Shown: positions 23,857 through 32,626 of the stretch, piece after piece
Position numbering within the stretch: the first letter of the stretch is position 1
Layout of the letters: every line of letters begins with the position of its first letter
Origin: Verrucomicrobiota bacterium
GTDB taxonomy: Bacteria; Verrucomicrobiota; Verrucomicrobiia; Limisphaerales; J093
Length of the DNA stretch: 64,000 bases
NCBI GenBank assembly: GCA_029556615.1
Contig: JAKQDD010000079.1
Location: 62,001 to 126,000 of the forward strand
Direction of reading: 5' to 3'
The notes under the pieces: generated by a model
The model's database searches: none
The model's input: the letters and a program-made list of their open reading frames with translations, nothing else
Told to the model about the DNA's origin: nothing
Made by a program: the position numbers and the translations under genes

Positions 23857-26226
23857 ATGAGTTCTTCACCCAACGCCTCGGGAATGCCGGTCCACACCGG
23901 CGCGAGCTACCAGCCCTACATTGCCGCCGAGACCCGGATACGGGAGTTCTCACTGATACCCATAGTGGTGGGCACCTTGTTGGGGATGGTGTTTGGGGCG
24001 TCGTCGCTCTACCTGGTGTTGAAGGTGGGGCTGACGGTGAGCGCGTCGATCCCGGTGGCGGTGATCGCGATCACGCTGTTCAAGCTGGCGGGCCGGTTCG
24101 GGGCGCGCGAGACGACGATCCTCGAGAACAACATTGTGCAGACGGCGGGGTCTGCGGGCGAATCGATTGCATTCGGCGTGGGTGTGACGATGCCGGCGAT
24201 CATGATTCTGGGGTTTGATCTTGAGCTCTCGAGGGTGGTGCTGGTGGCGACGCTGGGGGGGTTGCTGGGGGTGCTGATGATGATTCCGCTGCGCCGGGCG
24301 CTGATCGTGGCCCAGCACGGGACGTTGAAGTACCCGGAGGGAACGGCGTGCGCGGAGGTGCTGAAGGCGGGGGCCTCCGCCGAATCGCGAGCGCAGGCGT
24401 CGGCCGGGGCGCAGCGCGAGGCGGCGGCGGCGAGCGCGGCGACCTCGGGGGTGGCGAGCAATCCGGCCACGATCTTCATCGGGTTTGGGATCGGGCTGGT
24501 GTACAAGGCGCTGATGGCCTTGTTCCGGCTCTGGAAGGACGTGCCGGAGAAGATTTTCGGCGCCCCGTTCCGGGGCGGGTCGGTGTCGGCGGAGATCTCC
24601 CCGGAGCTGCTGGGGGTGGGATACATCATCGGGCCGCGGATTGCGTCGATCATGTGCGCGGGGGGCGTGCTTTCCTATCTGGTGCTGATTCCGCTGATCC
24701 AGTATTTCGGTAGCGCGCTGACGCAGCCGCTGTCGCCGGGCACGATCCCGATCGATCAGATGGATCCGACGCAGATCCGGCGGTCGTACATTCTGTACAT
24801 TGGGGCGGGGGCGGTGGCGGCGGGCGGAGTGATCAGCGTGCTGCGGTCGCTGCCGGTGATTTGGCACAGTTTGAAGGAGGGTTTTCGGGACCTGCGGGGG
24901 ACGGGGGGTGGCGTGGCGAGCCGGCAGCGGACGGATCGCGATTTGCCGATGACGTTTGTCCTGCTGGGGATCATTGCGCTGCTGGTGGCGATCGTTTCGG
25001 CGAAGCCGCTGCAGATGAACCTGCTGGGGGCGATTCTGATCGTGGTGTTTGGCTTCATTTTCGTGACGGTGTCCAGCCGGTTGACCGGCGAGATCGGGTC
25101 ATCGTCGAACCCGATTTCGGGGATGACGGTGGCGACGCTGCTGTTGACTTGCCTGATCTTTCTGATCCTGGACTGGACGAGCAGCAACTACTATGTCACC
25201 GCGTTATCCGTGGGGGGGATCGTGTGCATTGCGGCGTCGAACGGGGGGACGACCTCGCAGGACTTGAAGACGGGGTTCCTGGTGGGGGCGACGCCGCGGG
25301 CGCAGCAGATCGCGCTGCTGATCGGGGCGCTGGGTTCGGCGTTGATCCTGGGTCCGGTGCTGATGCGGCTGAACTCGGGGTCGACGGTGTATGTTCCGGT
25401 GAAGGGCGACGCGGCATTTCCGGCGACCCTGCGGGCGGACGTTGCCGGGCTGAAGAAGCAGGAGACGCTGCAGGGGCCGCAAGCGGCGGCGGACTCGAAG
25501 GCGTACTACGTGTGGCACAACACGCGGGAGGCGCTTGGGCCGACGGGCCGTTACCTGGTGGATGCGGACGGCGCGCCGGTTTATCTCGTGGACCCCGGGA
25601 TCAACGGAGTGTACCGGACCCGGCCGGATGGGACGAAGGTCGAGAAGTTCAATCCGCCGCAGGCGACCCTGATGTCGTACATCATCAAGGGGATTCTGAA
25701 CCGGGAGTTGCCGTGGGGCCTGGTGCTACTGGGGGTGATGATCGTGGCGGTGCTCGAGATGTCGCTGCTGCCGTCGCTGGCGTTTGCGGTGGGGGTGTAT
25801 CTGCCGCTTTCGTCGTCGTCGCCCGTGTTCATTGGCGGCCTGGTGCGCTTGCTGGTCGACCGCTATCTGAAGCGGAAGTATCGGGCGGCGAATTTGACGC
25901 CGCAGCAGCTGACGGCGGAGAGCGACAAGAGTTCCGGGGTGCTGCTGGCCTCGGGTTACATCGCGGGGGGCGCGATTGCGGGGATTCTCATTGCGATCAT
26001 GGCGGGTCTTGCGGATCCGAATGCCGGGGGATTCCGGGGGGGGCTGGCGGCTTTCAACAAGAGGGTGAACGATTTGGCGGCTCGGAATCCGTTTGCGGAG
26101 GGGGCCTCGGCGGACGCCCTGAGTTTGATACCGTTTGTCGCGCTGGCGCTGCTGCTCTACCTGACGGGGCGGGACGTATTGCTAGCGAGGCGCGGCTCAG
26201 ACCAAGGCAGGTCCTCCGGCTCCTGA
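23857..26226 (+). CDS. OPT-family oligopeptide transporter
   Basis: 789 residues with about 15 membrane segments. Family traits: REFSLIPIVVGTLLGMVFGASSLYLVLKVGLTVSASIPVAV at the N-terminus, ETTILENNIVQTAGSAGES, and the OPT hallmark LKYPEGTACAEVLKAG; the late VGVYLPLSSSSPVFIGGLVRLLVDR also fits. These carriers bring in peptides or metal-chelate peptides with protons; which one is not visible. The last 14 or so residues (LARRGSDQGRSSGS) are encoded by an interspersed-repeat fragment that begins at 26182, so the native C-terminus probably ended near RDVL. Confidence 0.9.
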   Translation: MSSSPNASGMPVHTGASYQPYIAAETRIREFSLIPIVVGTLLGMVFGASSLYLVLKVGLTVSASIPVAVIAITLFKLAGRFGARETTILENNIVQTAGSAGESIAFGVGVTMPAIMILGFDLELSRVVLVATLGGLLGVLMMIPLRRALIVAQHGTLKYPEGTACAEVLKAGASAESRAQASAGAQREAAAASAATSGVASNPATIFIGFGIGLVYKALMALFRLWKDVPEKIFGAPFRGGSVSAEISPELLGVGYIIGPRIASIMCAGGVLSYLVLIPLIQYFGSALTQPLSPGTIPIDQMDPTQIRRSYILYIGAGAVAAGGVISVLRSLPVIWHSLKEGFRDLRGTGGGVASRQRTDRDLPMTFVLLGIIALLVAIVSAKPLQMNLLGAILIVVFGFIFVTVSSRLTGEIGSSSNPISGMTVATLLLTCLIFLILDWTSSNYYVTALSVGGIVCIAASNGGTTSQDLKTGFLVGATPRAQQIALLIGALGSALILGPVLMRLNSGSTVYVPVKGDAAFPATLRADVAGLKKQETLQGPQAAADSKAYYVWHNTREALGPTGRYLVDADGAPVYLVDPGINGVYRTRPDGTKVEKFNPPQATLMSYIIKGILNRELPWGLVLLGVMIVAVLEMSLLPSLAFAVGVYLPLSSSSPVFIGGLVRLLVDRYLKRKYRAANLTPQQLTAESDKSSGVLLASGYIAGGAIAGILIAIMAGLADPNAGGFRGGLAAFNKRVNDLAARNPFAEGASADALSLIPFVALALLLYLTGRDVLLARRGSDQGRSSGS
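26182..26215. repeat. CTAG-type repeat fragment H, translated as a protein C-terminus
   Basis: CTAGCGAGGCGCGGCTCAG is the second-unit arm seen in the other copies. Here the CTA is read as Leu in frame and the repeat continues as coding sequence until TGA at 26224-26226. This is one of two places where the repeat contributes amino acids instead of a stop. Confidence 0.7.
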
Positions 26227-26380
26227 AGCCCCGGCTATCTCTCCCCAACCCTGGGTTCCGCGCCTGGCCAGCGAGCCCAATCCCCTCCAGCAAAACCGGA
26301 AGATTAGTTTTTGCACAGACCCTTATCCCAGACTGCGCTGGGAAACGGGCTCGCCTGCGGCGCCGGCGAAGTGCGGGGGG

Positions 26381-27226
26381 TCATTTCCTGACGGTGGTGC
26401 GCGATTGGAGCCAGGCGAGGTCGCGGTTATTGGCGCTCGAGTAGCTGTGCGAGTGCCAGTCGAGGTTTTTGGGTGGATTGATGGTGCGGGGATCGACCCA
26501 TTTATGGATCTCGACGTGGCTATCGGCGAAAACGAACGTCGAGCTGGGTTTGTGGTAGTCGGCGGGGACGTGGTAGAAGGAGGCGGAGGTCATGTTCACG
26601 CCGTAGAACGGCCGGCAGATGCTGTTGTGGTGGATTTCGCTGAAGACGAAGATTTCGGATGGCCCCGGGATGCTGAAGTCGCTGGTCTTGGTGTAGACGC
26701 GGTAGTTGGCATTGGGGAGGTTGCGATACGTCGGTCCCTTCCAGCCGACGTGAGCATTCATGCCATAGCTGCGGACGACGGGGAGTTTCTTATTGCCGAA
26801 GGTCTCGAGGGTCTTGTCCGAGGGACAGCGGTAGACATCGGCCGACTTGAGGTAGGGTCCGAACAGCGAGTAAGCGGGATCGAGGAGCTTGAAGATGTTG
26901 GTGTTGTCCGAGGCGACAGTCTCGAAGCTGCCGCCGACCCAGGTCAGGGGCACGCTGGCCTCGGTGCCGCTGCCATTAAGGACGAGGGTTTCCTGGTTAT
27001 CGCCGGAGTACATGGTCCAGATGACCGCCAGCTGTTTGATGTTATTGGCGCAGGTGATGGCGGTGGCCTTGGCTTTGGCGCGGGAGAGGGCCGGCAGGAG
27101 CATGGAGGCGAGGATGGCGATGATGGCGATCACCACGAGCAACTCGATGAGCGTGAACGCCCGCGCGCGCGGCGCGGGCACGGTGGATGCGGTCGTCGAG
27201 GCACCGCGGCGGTCGAGGGTCTTCAT
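26381..27226 (-). CDS. Type II pseudopilin-like secreted protein
   Basis: 281 residues. A basic leader is followed by [35 protein letters not shown], the prepilin peptidase site and N-terminal helix. The globular part has [33 protein letters not shown] and a late [17 protein letters not shown], the same architecture as the protein at 8292-9092. The family is strongly expanded in Verrucomicrobiota and is probably secreted through a type II-like or pilus machine; individual roles are unknown. It stands alone between the OPT gene and lolD. Confidence 0.85.
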   Translation of the reverse strand: MKTLDRRGASTTASTVPAPRARAFTLIELLVVIAIIAILASMLLPALSRAKAKATAITCANNIKQLAVIWTMYSGDNQETLVLNGSGTEASVPLTWVGGSFETVASDNTNIFKLLDPAYSLFGPYLKSADVYRCPSDKTLETFGNKKLPVVRSYGMNAHVGWKGPTYRNLPNANYRVYTKTSDFSIPGPSEIFVFSEIHHNSICRPFYGVNMTSASFYHVPADYHKPSSTFVFADSHVEIHKWVDPRTINPPKNLDWHSHSYSSANNRDLAWLQSRTTVRK

Positions 27227-27433
27227 GTCGTGAGCAAGAACAGCACAATCCGCGCCACGCTTCCGGCGTGACGTCGCGAGTTCACTCTAGGGGAGAGCGT
27301 CTGGTGGGACAAGTGTGCGTTTTGCAGCACAGATTCGGGGCGGACCGCCGATTAGGGGGGGCAGCTGGCTTCGCGAACCTCCTGTTCGCCGCAGGCGAAC
27401 CCCGTTTTCCCGCCGCAGTCCGGAGAAAGGCGA

Positions 27434-28168
27434 TCAGGGAGCGGCCGACGGTGGCGGGTCGATCGAGGCCGGGTTGGGCTGGATCCGGCCGTCTTCGAGC
27501 ACGAGCACGCGGGGGGCGCGTCCCGCGACGCGCGCGTCGTGAGTCGCCACGACGAGGGTGGTCTTGCGTTCCTGTTGCAGGGCGACGAGCAGATCGATGA
27601 TGCCGTCGCCGGTGTGCGAGTCGAGGTTGCCGGTTGGCTCGTCCGCCAGGACGAGCGACGGATCATTGACCAGAGCGCGGGCGATGGCGACGCGCTGCTG
27701 TTCGCCGCCGGAGAGCTCGGCGGGGCGATGGTCCATCCGGTGTTGCAGACCGACGCGGACGAGGAGCGCGCGGGCCTTTTCGACGGCATCGCTAGCGGGG
27801 ACGCGGGCGATGCGGGCCGGGAGGGCGACGTTTTCGAGGGCGTCGAGTTCAGGGAGCAGGTGGTAAGCCTGGAAGACGAAGCCGACGGTTCGGTTGCGGT
27901 AACGGGCCAGCTCGGGTGCGGCCATGGCGGTCAACTCGAGTCCGCCCAGGGTGACGTGTCCGGCGGTGGGCTGGTCCAGGCCGCCGAGCAGGTGGAGCAG
28001 GGTGCTCTTGCCGGCGCCTGAGGAACCGCGGAGGGCGACGAAGGTGCCCTGGTCGACGCCGAGGTCGACGCCTTGCAGCACCTCGACCGTTCGCGATCCC
28101 ATCTCGTAGTGCTTCCAGAGCCCGGTTGCCGCGAGGAACCTGATGGGGGATGGCGCGGTGTCACTCAT
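27434..28168 (-). CDS. lolD: ABC transporter ATPase, LolD type
   Basis: About 244 residues from the ATG at 28168. Walker [21 protein letters not shown]-loop [18 protein letters not shown], signature [15 protein letters not shown], Walker [13 protein letters not shown] and the H-loop VATHDA. The LLPEL/LENV variant and the pairing with a LolC/E-type permease indicate the lipoprotein-release ABC transporter that moves lipoproteins from the inner membrane to LolA. It overlaps the end of the permease gene by eight bases. MacB-like exporters are the alternative, but they carry a fused permease. Confidence 0.88.
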   Translation of the reverse strand: MSDTAPSPIRFLAATGLWKHYEMGSRTVEVLQGVDLGVDQGTFVALRGSSGAGKSTLLHLLGGLDQPTAGHVTLGGLELTAMAAPELARYRNRTVGFVFQAYHLLPELDALENVALPARIARVPASDAVEKARALLVRVGLQHRMDHRPAELSGGEQQRVAIARALVNDPSLVLADEPTGNLDSHTGDGIIDLLVALQQERKTTLVVATHDARVAGRAPRVLVLEDGRIQPNPASIDPPPSAAP

Positions 28169-29432
28169 GGCGCAGGGCTTCGACGGGGTCCAGGCGGCCG
28201 GCATTCCAGGCGGGGATCAGGCCGGCCAGCAGGCAGATCAGGAGCGAGCCGCCGCCGATAAGTGCGAGGTCGGAGGGGACCAGCAGGGCGGGCAGCTCGT
28301 AGAAATTGTAGATCCGGGCCGGGAACAGCTCGAAGCCGGTGACACGGCGCATGGCGAAGAGGAATTCGTTGCGGTAGGTGAGGGCGAGCAATCCCAGGCC
28401 GAAGCCGGCGGCAACGCCGACGACGCCGACGACGAGGCTTTGGCTGAGGAAGAGCGCCATGACCTGGGCGCGGGAGGCGCCCAGGGCTTTGAGCGTGCCG
28501 ATCTCGCGGGTTTTCTGGACGACGAACGTGATCAGGGCGCTGCAGATGCCGAACGCGGCGACGAGCGTGATAAAGAAGAGCAGATAGAACATCATGTTCT
28601 TCTCGACCACGAGCGCGTCGAGGATCATCGAGTTTTCTTCGAGCCAGGTCGTGAGGGTATAGCCGCCGTGCAGGGAGGCGAGGAGTTCGGTCTTGACGAC
28701 CGTCGCGAGGTCGGGGTTGCGGAGGGCGATGAAGAGGCCATGGACTTCATTGGGGAGATCGAACAGGTCCTGGCCGTTGCGGAGGGAACAGACCAGATAG
28801 GCGGAGTCGAACTCGTGAAAGCCGAGCTCGAAGATGCCGCGGACGGTGTAGTCTTCGGCGAGGGGCGCCTCCTCGGCCCCGTGTTTGCGGGCGTCATCCC
28901 AGCGTTCAAACTGCCGGACGGAGTAGAGGGCCAGGGCGTCGCCGGCTCCGAGCCCGAGGCGGTTGGCGAGCTGGCGCCCGACGAGGACGGTGTACCCGCG
29001 GAGGTCGTTGGTCCCTTCGGTTACGGAATCGAGGAGGGTGCTGATGCGGCGGTCGAGGAGGGGATCGATGCCGCGGACGAGGGGGACGACGTAGAGGGGG
29101 CTGCCTTCGGCGGGCTGGGTCTTGACCATGACCTGGCCCTCGACGTAGGGGGCCACGCCTTTCACGGCGGGGTGGCCGGCGATCTGTTGCATGAGGGGCT
29201 CGAAGTCGCGCAGCGGCACGCCGGGGGCTTCGAGCCGGAGGTGGGCGTTGAAGCCGACCAACTTGTCCCTCAGTTGGCGGTCGAAGCCGCTCATGACGGC
29301 GATGACGATGATCAGGACGGCGACGCCGAGCATGACGCCCAGGATGGAGATCACCGTGATGATCGAGACGAACGTCCGCTTGGGCCGCAGGTAGCGGAGG
29401 GCCAGCATCAGTTCGAACGGAAGCCGCGACAT
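28161..29432 (-). CDS. lolC: Lipoprotein-releasing ABC permease, LolC/LolE type
   Basis: 423 residues. One N-terminal membrane helix (FVSIITVISILGVMLGVAVLIIVIAVM), a large periplasmic domain (residues 50-275), and three C-terminal helices with the FtsX motif (MFYLLFFITLVAAFGICSALITFVVQKTREIGTLKALGAS). The start SRLPFELMLALRYLRPKR matches LolC/E. It probably acts as a homodimer, because only one such permease gene is next to lolD. The genes run permease then ATPase with overlapping ends. Confidence 0.88.
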   Translation of the reverse strand: MSRLPFELMLALRYLRPKRTFVSIITVISILGVMLGVAVLIIVIAVMSGFDRQLRDKLVGFNAHLRLEAPGVPLRDFEPLMQQIAGHPAVKGVAPYVEGQVMVKTQPAEGSPLYVVPLVRGIDPLLDRRISTLLDSVTEGTNDLRGYTVLVGRQLANRLGLGAGDALALYSVRQFERWDDARKHGAEEAPLAEDYTVRGIFELGFHEFDSAYLVCSLRNGQDLFDLPNEVHGLFIALRNPDLATVVKTELLASLHGGYTLTTWLEENSMILDALVVEKNMMFYLLFFITLVAAFGICSALITFVVQKTREIGTLKALGASRAQVMALFLSQSLVVGVVGVAAGFGLGLLALTYRNEFLFAMRRVTGFELFPARIYNFYELPALLVPSDLALIGGGSLLICLLAGLIPAWNAGRLDPVEALRHE

Positions 29433-29594
29433 CCGCGCAGGCTAAGGGGTCCCATTCGTAATTACGAGCACGTTCGTTGCGCCCCTCAGACCGATGATCG
29501 CGGAGGGGTCAGTTCTGACAATCGTCAACGGTTCCATTACGGGCGGGTGCGGCGGGGCTTGTCTCGACGGTTCGGCCTGCCTAATGTTCCTCGC

Positions 29595-30275
29595 ATGAAC
29601 GAGCATGGGTATGGCTTTGTGAAGGAGGATCCCTGGAGGATATTTCGGATCATGGCGGAATTCGTGGATTCGTTCGAGACGCTGGCGAGGCTGGGGCCGG
29701 CGGTGACGGTTTTCGGGTCGGCGCGGACGCCGCCGGAGGATCCGTACTATCGGAAGACGGAGGCGCTGGCTCGGGCGTTTGGCAAGCATCGGCTGGCGGT
29801 GATCACGGGCGGCGGACCAGGGATCATGGAGGCGGCGAACAAGGGGGCGGCGGAGGGGAAGACCCACTCGGTGGGACTGAACATCGAGCTGCCGTTCGAG
29901 CAGAAGGGCAACCGGTTTGCGAACGTGCCGATGCACTTTCACTACTTTTTTTCGCGGAAAGTATGCTTCGTGAAGTACAGCGTTGCGTTTGTATTCATGC
30001 CTGGGGGTTTTGGCACGCTGGACGAGTTTTTTGAAGTGATCACGCTGGTGCAGACGCAGCGGATTCCGCGGTTCCCCTTGATCCTGTTTGGGCGGGCGTA
30101 TTGGAGCGGTTTGCTGCGGTGGCTGAAGCGGTCGGTCGAGGCTCCGGGGTTCATCAGCGATGGGGACGTTGAGCTGGTGACGCTGACCGAGGAGCCGGAG
30201 GAGGCGGTCGAGACGGTGCTGGATTATCTCCGCCGGGTGGGTCCGCCGGAGGGGGTGCCGAAGGCGTTTTGCTGA
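29595..30275 (+). CDS. LOG-family nucleotide hydrolase (TIGR00730 type)
   Basis: 226 residues from ATG 29595. The phosphoribohydrolase fold is shown by VTVFGSARTPPEDPYY, the nucleotide-binding VITGGGPGIMEAANKGAAEGKT, and the catalytic PGGFGTLDEFFEVITLVQT. This group hydrolyses nucleoside 5'-monophosphates at the N-glycosidic bond; some members release cytokinin bases. The physiological substrate here is not known. It is followed 17 bp later by an M16 protease gene on the same strand. A larger frame that stays open upstream over lolC is antisense and not used. Confidence 0.88.
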   Translation: MNEHGYGFVKEDPWRIFRIMAEFVDSFETLARLGPAVTVFGSARTPPEDPYYRKTEALARAFGKHRLAVITGGGPGIMEAANKGAAEGKTHSVGLNIELPFEQKGNRFANVPMHFHYFFSRKVCFVKYSVAFVFMPGGFGTLDEFFEVITLVQTQRIPRFPLILFGRAYWSGLLRWLKRSVEAPGFISDGDVELVTLTEEPEEAVETVLDYLRRVGPPEGVPKAFC

Positions 30276-30292
30276 GGGCGGCCGGCTGGCGC

Positions 30293-31558
30293 ATGACTTC
30301 CCTGGTCACGTTTCCGGGCGGGCTGCGGCTGGCGTTGGTGCCGATGCCGCACATGGCGAGTGTCAGCCTGGGGTTTTGGGTGGGGGTGGGCGGGCGGGCT
30401 GAGCCGGCGCCGCTGAGCGGCGTCTCCCATTTCATCGAGCACATGCTGTTCAAGGGGACGCGGCGTCGGAGCGCCCGGGAGCTCTCGCAGGCGGTCGAGG
30501 GGATCGGCGGGTATTTGAACGCCTTCACGAGCGAGGAGAACACGTGTTTTTACGCGAAGGCGCGCCACGACCGGTTTGAGGAGCTGCTGGACGTGTTGGC
30601 CGACATGGTGCTCGAGAGCCGGTTGGATCCGGAGGACCTTGATCGGGAGCGGGCGGTGATTCTCGAGGAGATCGCGATGTACCGCGACCAGGCCCAGCAG
30701 TATGTGCAGGAGCTGCTGAACGCCCTGAGCTGGCCGGGACAGCCCCTGGGCCGGTCGCTCACGGGGACGCCGCGGACGGTTGGCGGTCTGCGGCGGGAGG
30801 ATTTGGTGGCCCATCATCGGCGGCACTACGTGGCGTCGCAGACGGTGGTGTCGGTGGCCGGCCGGTTTCGGCCGGCGCGGGTGATCCGGGCGGTGGCCGA
30901 GTTGGCCCGGAGGTTCCCGGCGGGACCGCGGGTGTCGTTCGAGCCGGTTAGGATCGTCCAGCGGCGGCCTGGCGTTTTCCTGTGCACCCGCAAGACGGAG
31001 CAAACGCAGATCGCGCTTGGGGTGCGCACGTGTTCGAGGCACGACGATCGGCGGTTTGCGTTGCGCCTGCTGAACGTGGTGCTTGGGGAGGCGACGAGCT
31101 CGCGTCTCTTCCAGACCGTGCGCGAGGATCTGGGTCTGGCCTATTCGATCTACAGCGCGCTCAGTTTCTTCGAGGACACGGGGGATCTTGTGATCTCGGC
31201 CGGGCTTGACGATCGCAATCTGGTGCGGACGCTGCTCCTGATGGTGGGTGAGTTACGGCGTTTGGCGGAGCGTCCGCCGGGCCGTGCGGAGTTTGCGAGG
31301 GCCAGGGACTATGTGCTGGGCCAGCTTGATTTGGGGCTCGAGGGGACGGAGAGCCAGATGCAGGCGGCCGGGGAGCACGTCCTGAGTTTTGCGACGCCGT
31401 TTCGTGCGCAGGCGGTGAGGCGGCGTCTGGCCCGGGTGGCGCCGGCGGATTTGAGTGCTGCGGCCCGGGATTTCTTCCGGCCGGAGCGGATGAACCTGGC
31501 CCTGGTGAGTCCGATCCGCTCGACGCGGGGTCTGGGCCGGGTTCTGGGCGGCCCGTGA
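30293..31558 (+). CDS. M16-family zinc peptidase
   Basis: 421 residues. The inverted zinc-binding motif HFIEHMLFKGT (HxxEH) is near residues 43-47, with the downstream Glu in ERAVILEEIAMYRD and the family motif SEENTCFYAKARHDRFEELLDVLADM. A second, inactive-like domain follows (LGEATSSRLFQTVREDLGLAYSIYSAL). Length and order match processing-peptidase-like M16B enzymes. The chosen ATG is 30293; a TTG at 30269 overlaps the upstream gene. Probable cytoplasmic or periplasmic peptide processing; target unknown. Confidence 0.92.
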   Translation: MTSLVTFPGGLRLALVPMPHMASVSLGFWVGVGGRAEPAPLSGVSHFIEHMLFKGTRRRSARELSQAVEGIGGYLNAFTSEENTCFYAKARHDRFEELLDVLADMVLESRLDPEDLDRERAVILEEIAMYRDQAQQYVQELLNALSWPGQPLGRSLTGTPRTVGGLRREDLVAHHRRHYVASQTVVSVAGRFRPARVIRAVAELARRFPAGPRVSFEPVRIVQRRPGVFLCTRKTEQTQIALGVRTCSRHDDRRFALRLLNVVLGEATSSRLFQTVREDLGLAYSIYSALSFFEDTGDLVISAGLDDRNLVRTLLLMVGELRRLAERPPGRAEFARARDYVLGQLDLGLEGTESQMQAAGEHVLSFATPFRAQAVRRRLARVAPADLSAAARDFFRPERMNLALVSPIRSTRGLGRVLGGP

Positions 31559-31575
31559 GGGTGTGTGGAAAAGGA

Positions 31576-31669
31576 GCGGGGAGGGAACGGGGCCTGTGGC
31601 GGCCCGTCCCTCCCCGCAGGGTCTTTATGAGCCTGGGGACTCGACTGGGTCTGAGGCGCGCCTCGCTAG
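31576..31669. repeat. CTAG-type repeat, partial copy D (right unit), preceded by a hairpin
   Basis: From GCAGGGTCTTTATGAGCC at 31616 to CGCGCCTCGCTAG at 31669 this equals the right part of copies A-C. Just before it, CGGGGAGGGA and TCCCTCCCCG (about 31576-31618) form an inverted repeat that replaces the missing left part and could serve as a terminator for the M16 gene. The final CTAG (31666-31669) contains the reverse TAG stop of the DUF481 gene. Confidence 0.75.
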
Positions 31670-32409
31670 AACTTGTAGGAGAGGCCGGCCATGAGGATGA
31701 AGTCGTTCTCCTCGCGGCCCGGGGCGGGCTCGCTGCGGTAATTGTCCTGGGCCACGAGGCGGAGGCCGAGGTGCTGGGTGATGTCGGTCTCGATCCCGGC
31801 CTCGGCGGTCACGACGTAATCATCCCAGGCGTCCACCTTGGGGGAGAAATCGAGCATCTGCCAGAAGCGTGAGCGTTCGTTGATCTGCCAGGTGAACTTC
31901 TCGCCCATGCGGAGGGTCCAGTAGGAGCGCGAGTCGCCGTCGAGGCGCTCGAAGACGATGCCGGGGCCGACCTCGCCGCTGAGCGAGATTTTCTGATTCT
32001 TGACGAAGTAATAGCCGGCGCCGGGGCTGAGCGTGAGCCGGTAGTCGATCTTGGCGATATCATCGTGGCGGATATCGGCGCGGGCATAGCCATAGAACCG
32101 GTCTGAGAACAGCCGGTTGTATTGGGCGAACGCGCCGGCGTTGGCGGCGCTGCGCTCATCGTCGTTCTCGCCGTAGGTGGCGCTGGCGCCGAGGCCGACT
32201 TCATTTCGGTCCCATTTCTTGTCGGCGACGACGTTGGCGTTGGCCATGATCGTTTCGCTGTTGCCGCGGGTGAGGGTCACTCCGAGGAAGGCGGAGGCTT
32301 TCCAGCCGGCCGGGTCTGCGCCTTCCGCGGCCACGGCGGCGCCCAATCCACCGGCCAGGGCGCCGAGGCCCAAGGCCATCCAACTTATCGAACGCGTGTT
32401 GTTTTTCAT
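31666..32409 (-). CDS. DUF481 outer-membrane beta-barrel protein
   Basis: 247 residues. A Sec signal peptide (WMALGLGALAGGLGAAVAAEG) is followed by alternating beta strands that begin AFLGVTLTRGNSETIMANANVVADKKWD and end with Phe (ILMAGLSYKF), as outer-membrane barrels do. The early GNSE motif and the repeated YxLxLSPGxGYYFVKN strands fit DUF481 (YdiY-like, salt-induced) proteins. Its role is unknown; a structural or porin-like function is inferred. The stop codon is supplied by repeat copy D. Confidence 0.88.
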   Translation of the reverse strand: MKNNTRSISWMALGLGALAGGLGAAVAAEGADPAGWKASAFLGVTLTRGNSETIMANANVVADKKWDRNEVGLGASATYGENDDERSAANAGAFAQYNRLFSDRFYGYARADIRHDDIAKIDYRLTLSPGAGYYFVKNQKISLSGEVGPGIVFERLDGDSRSYWTLRMGEKFTWQINERSRFWQMLDFSPKVDAWDDYVVTAEAGIETDITQHLGLRLVAQDNYRSEPAPGREENDFILMAGLSYKF

Positions 32410-32626
32410 ACGATTGCTCTGGCTCTGTGATGCGGCTCGTTGTTGACTGTTATGATCTTCCTGGCGATGGGTTGTGTCCCCGGAGCGCCCTGGGCCCTTG
32501 CGAACCCGCCCCTTGACCGATCCTCCGGACCGCCGAAGCGGGTTTAGCTATTCCAACCGACTTGCGGTGTCAAGTTTGTATTCAAAGGCGTCTTGTATGG
32601 GGTGCCGGGTTCGCTAAACTCGCGGC

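Noticed and set aside
28143..29594. Plus-strand frame extending the LOG gene upstream
   Set aside because: It is antisense to lolC; the LOG protein itself starts at 29595 with a normal N-terminus.
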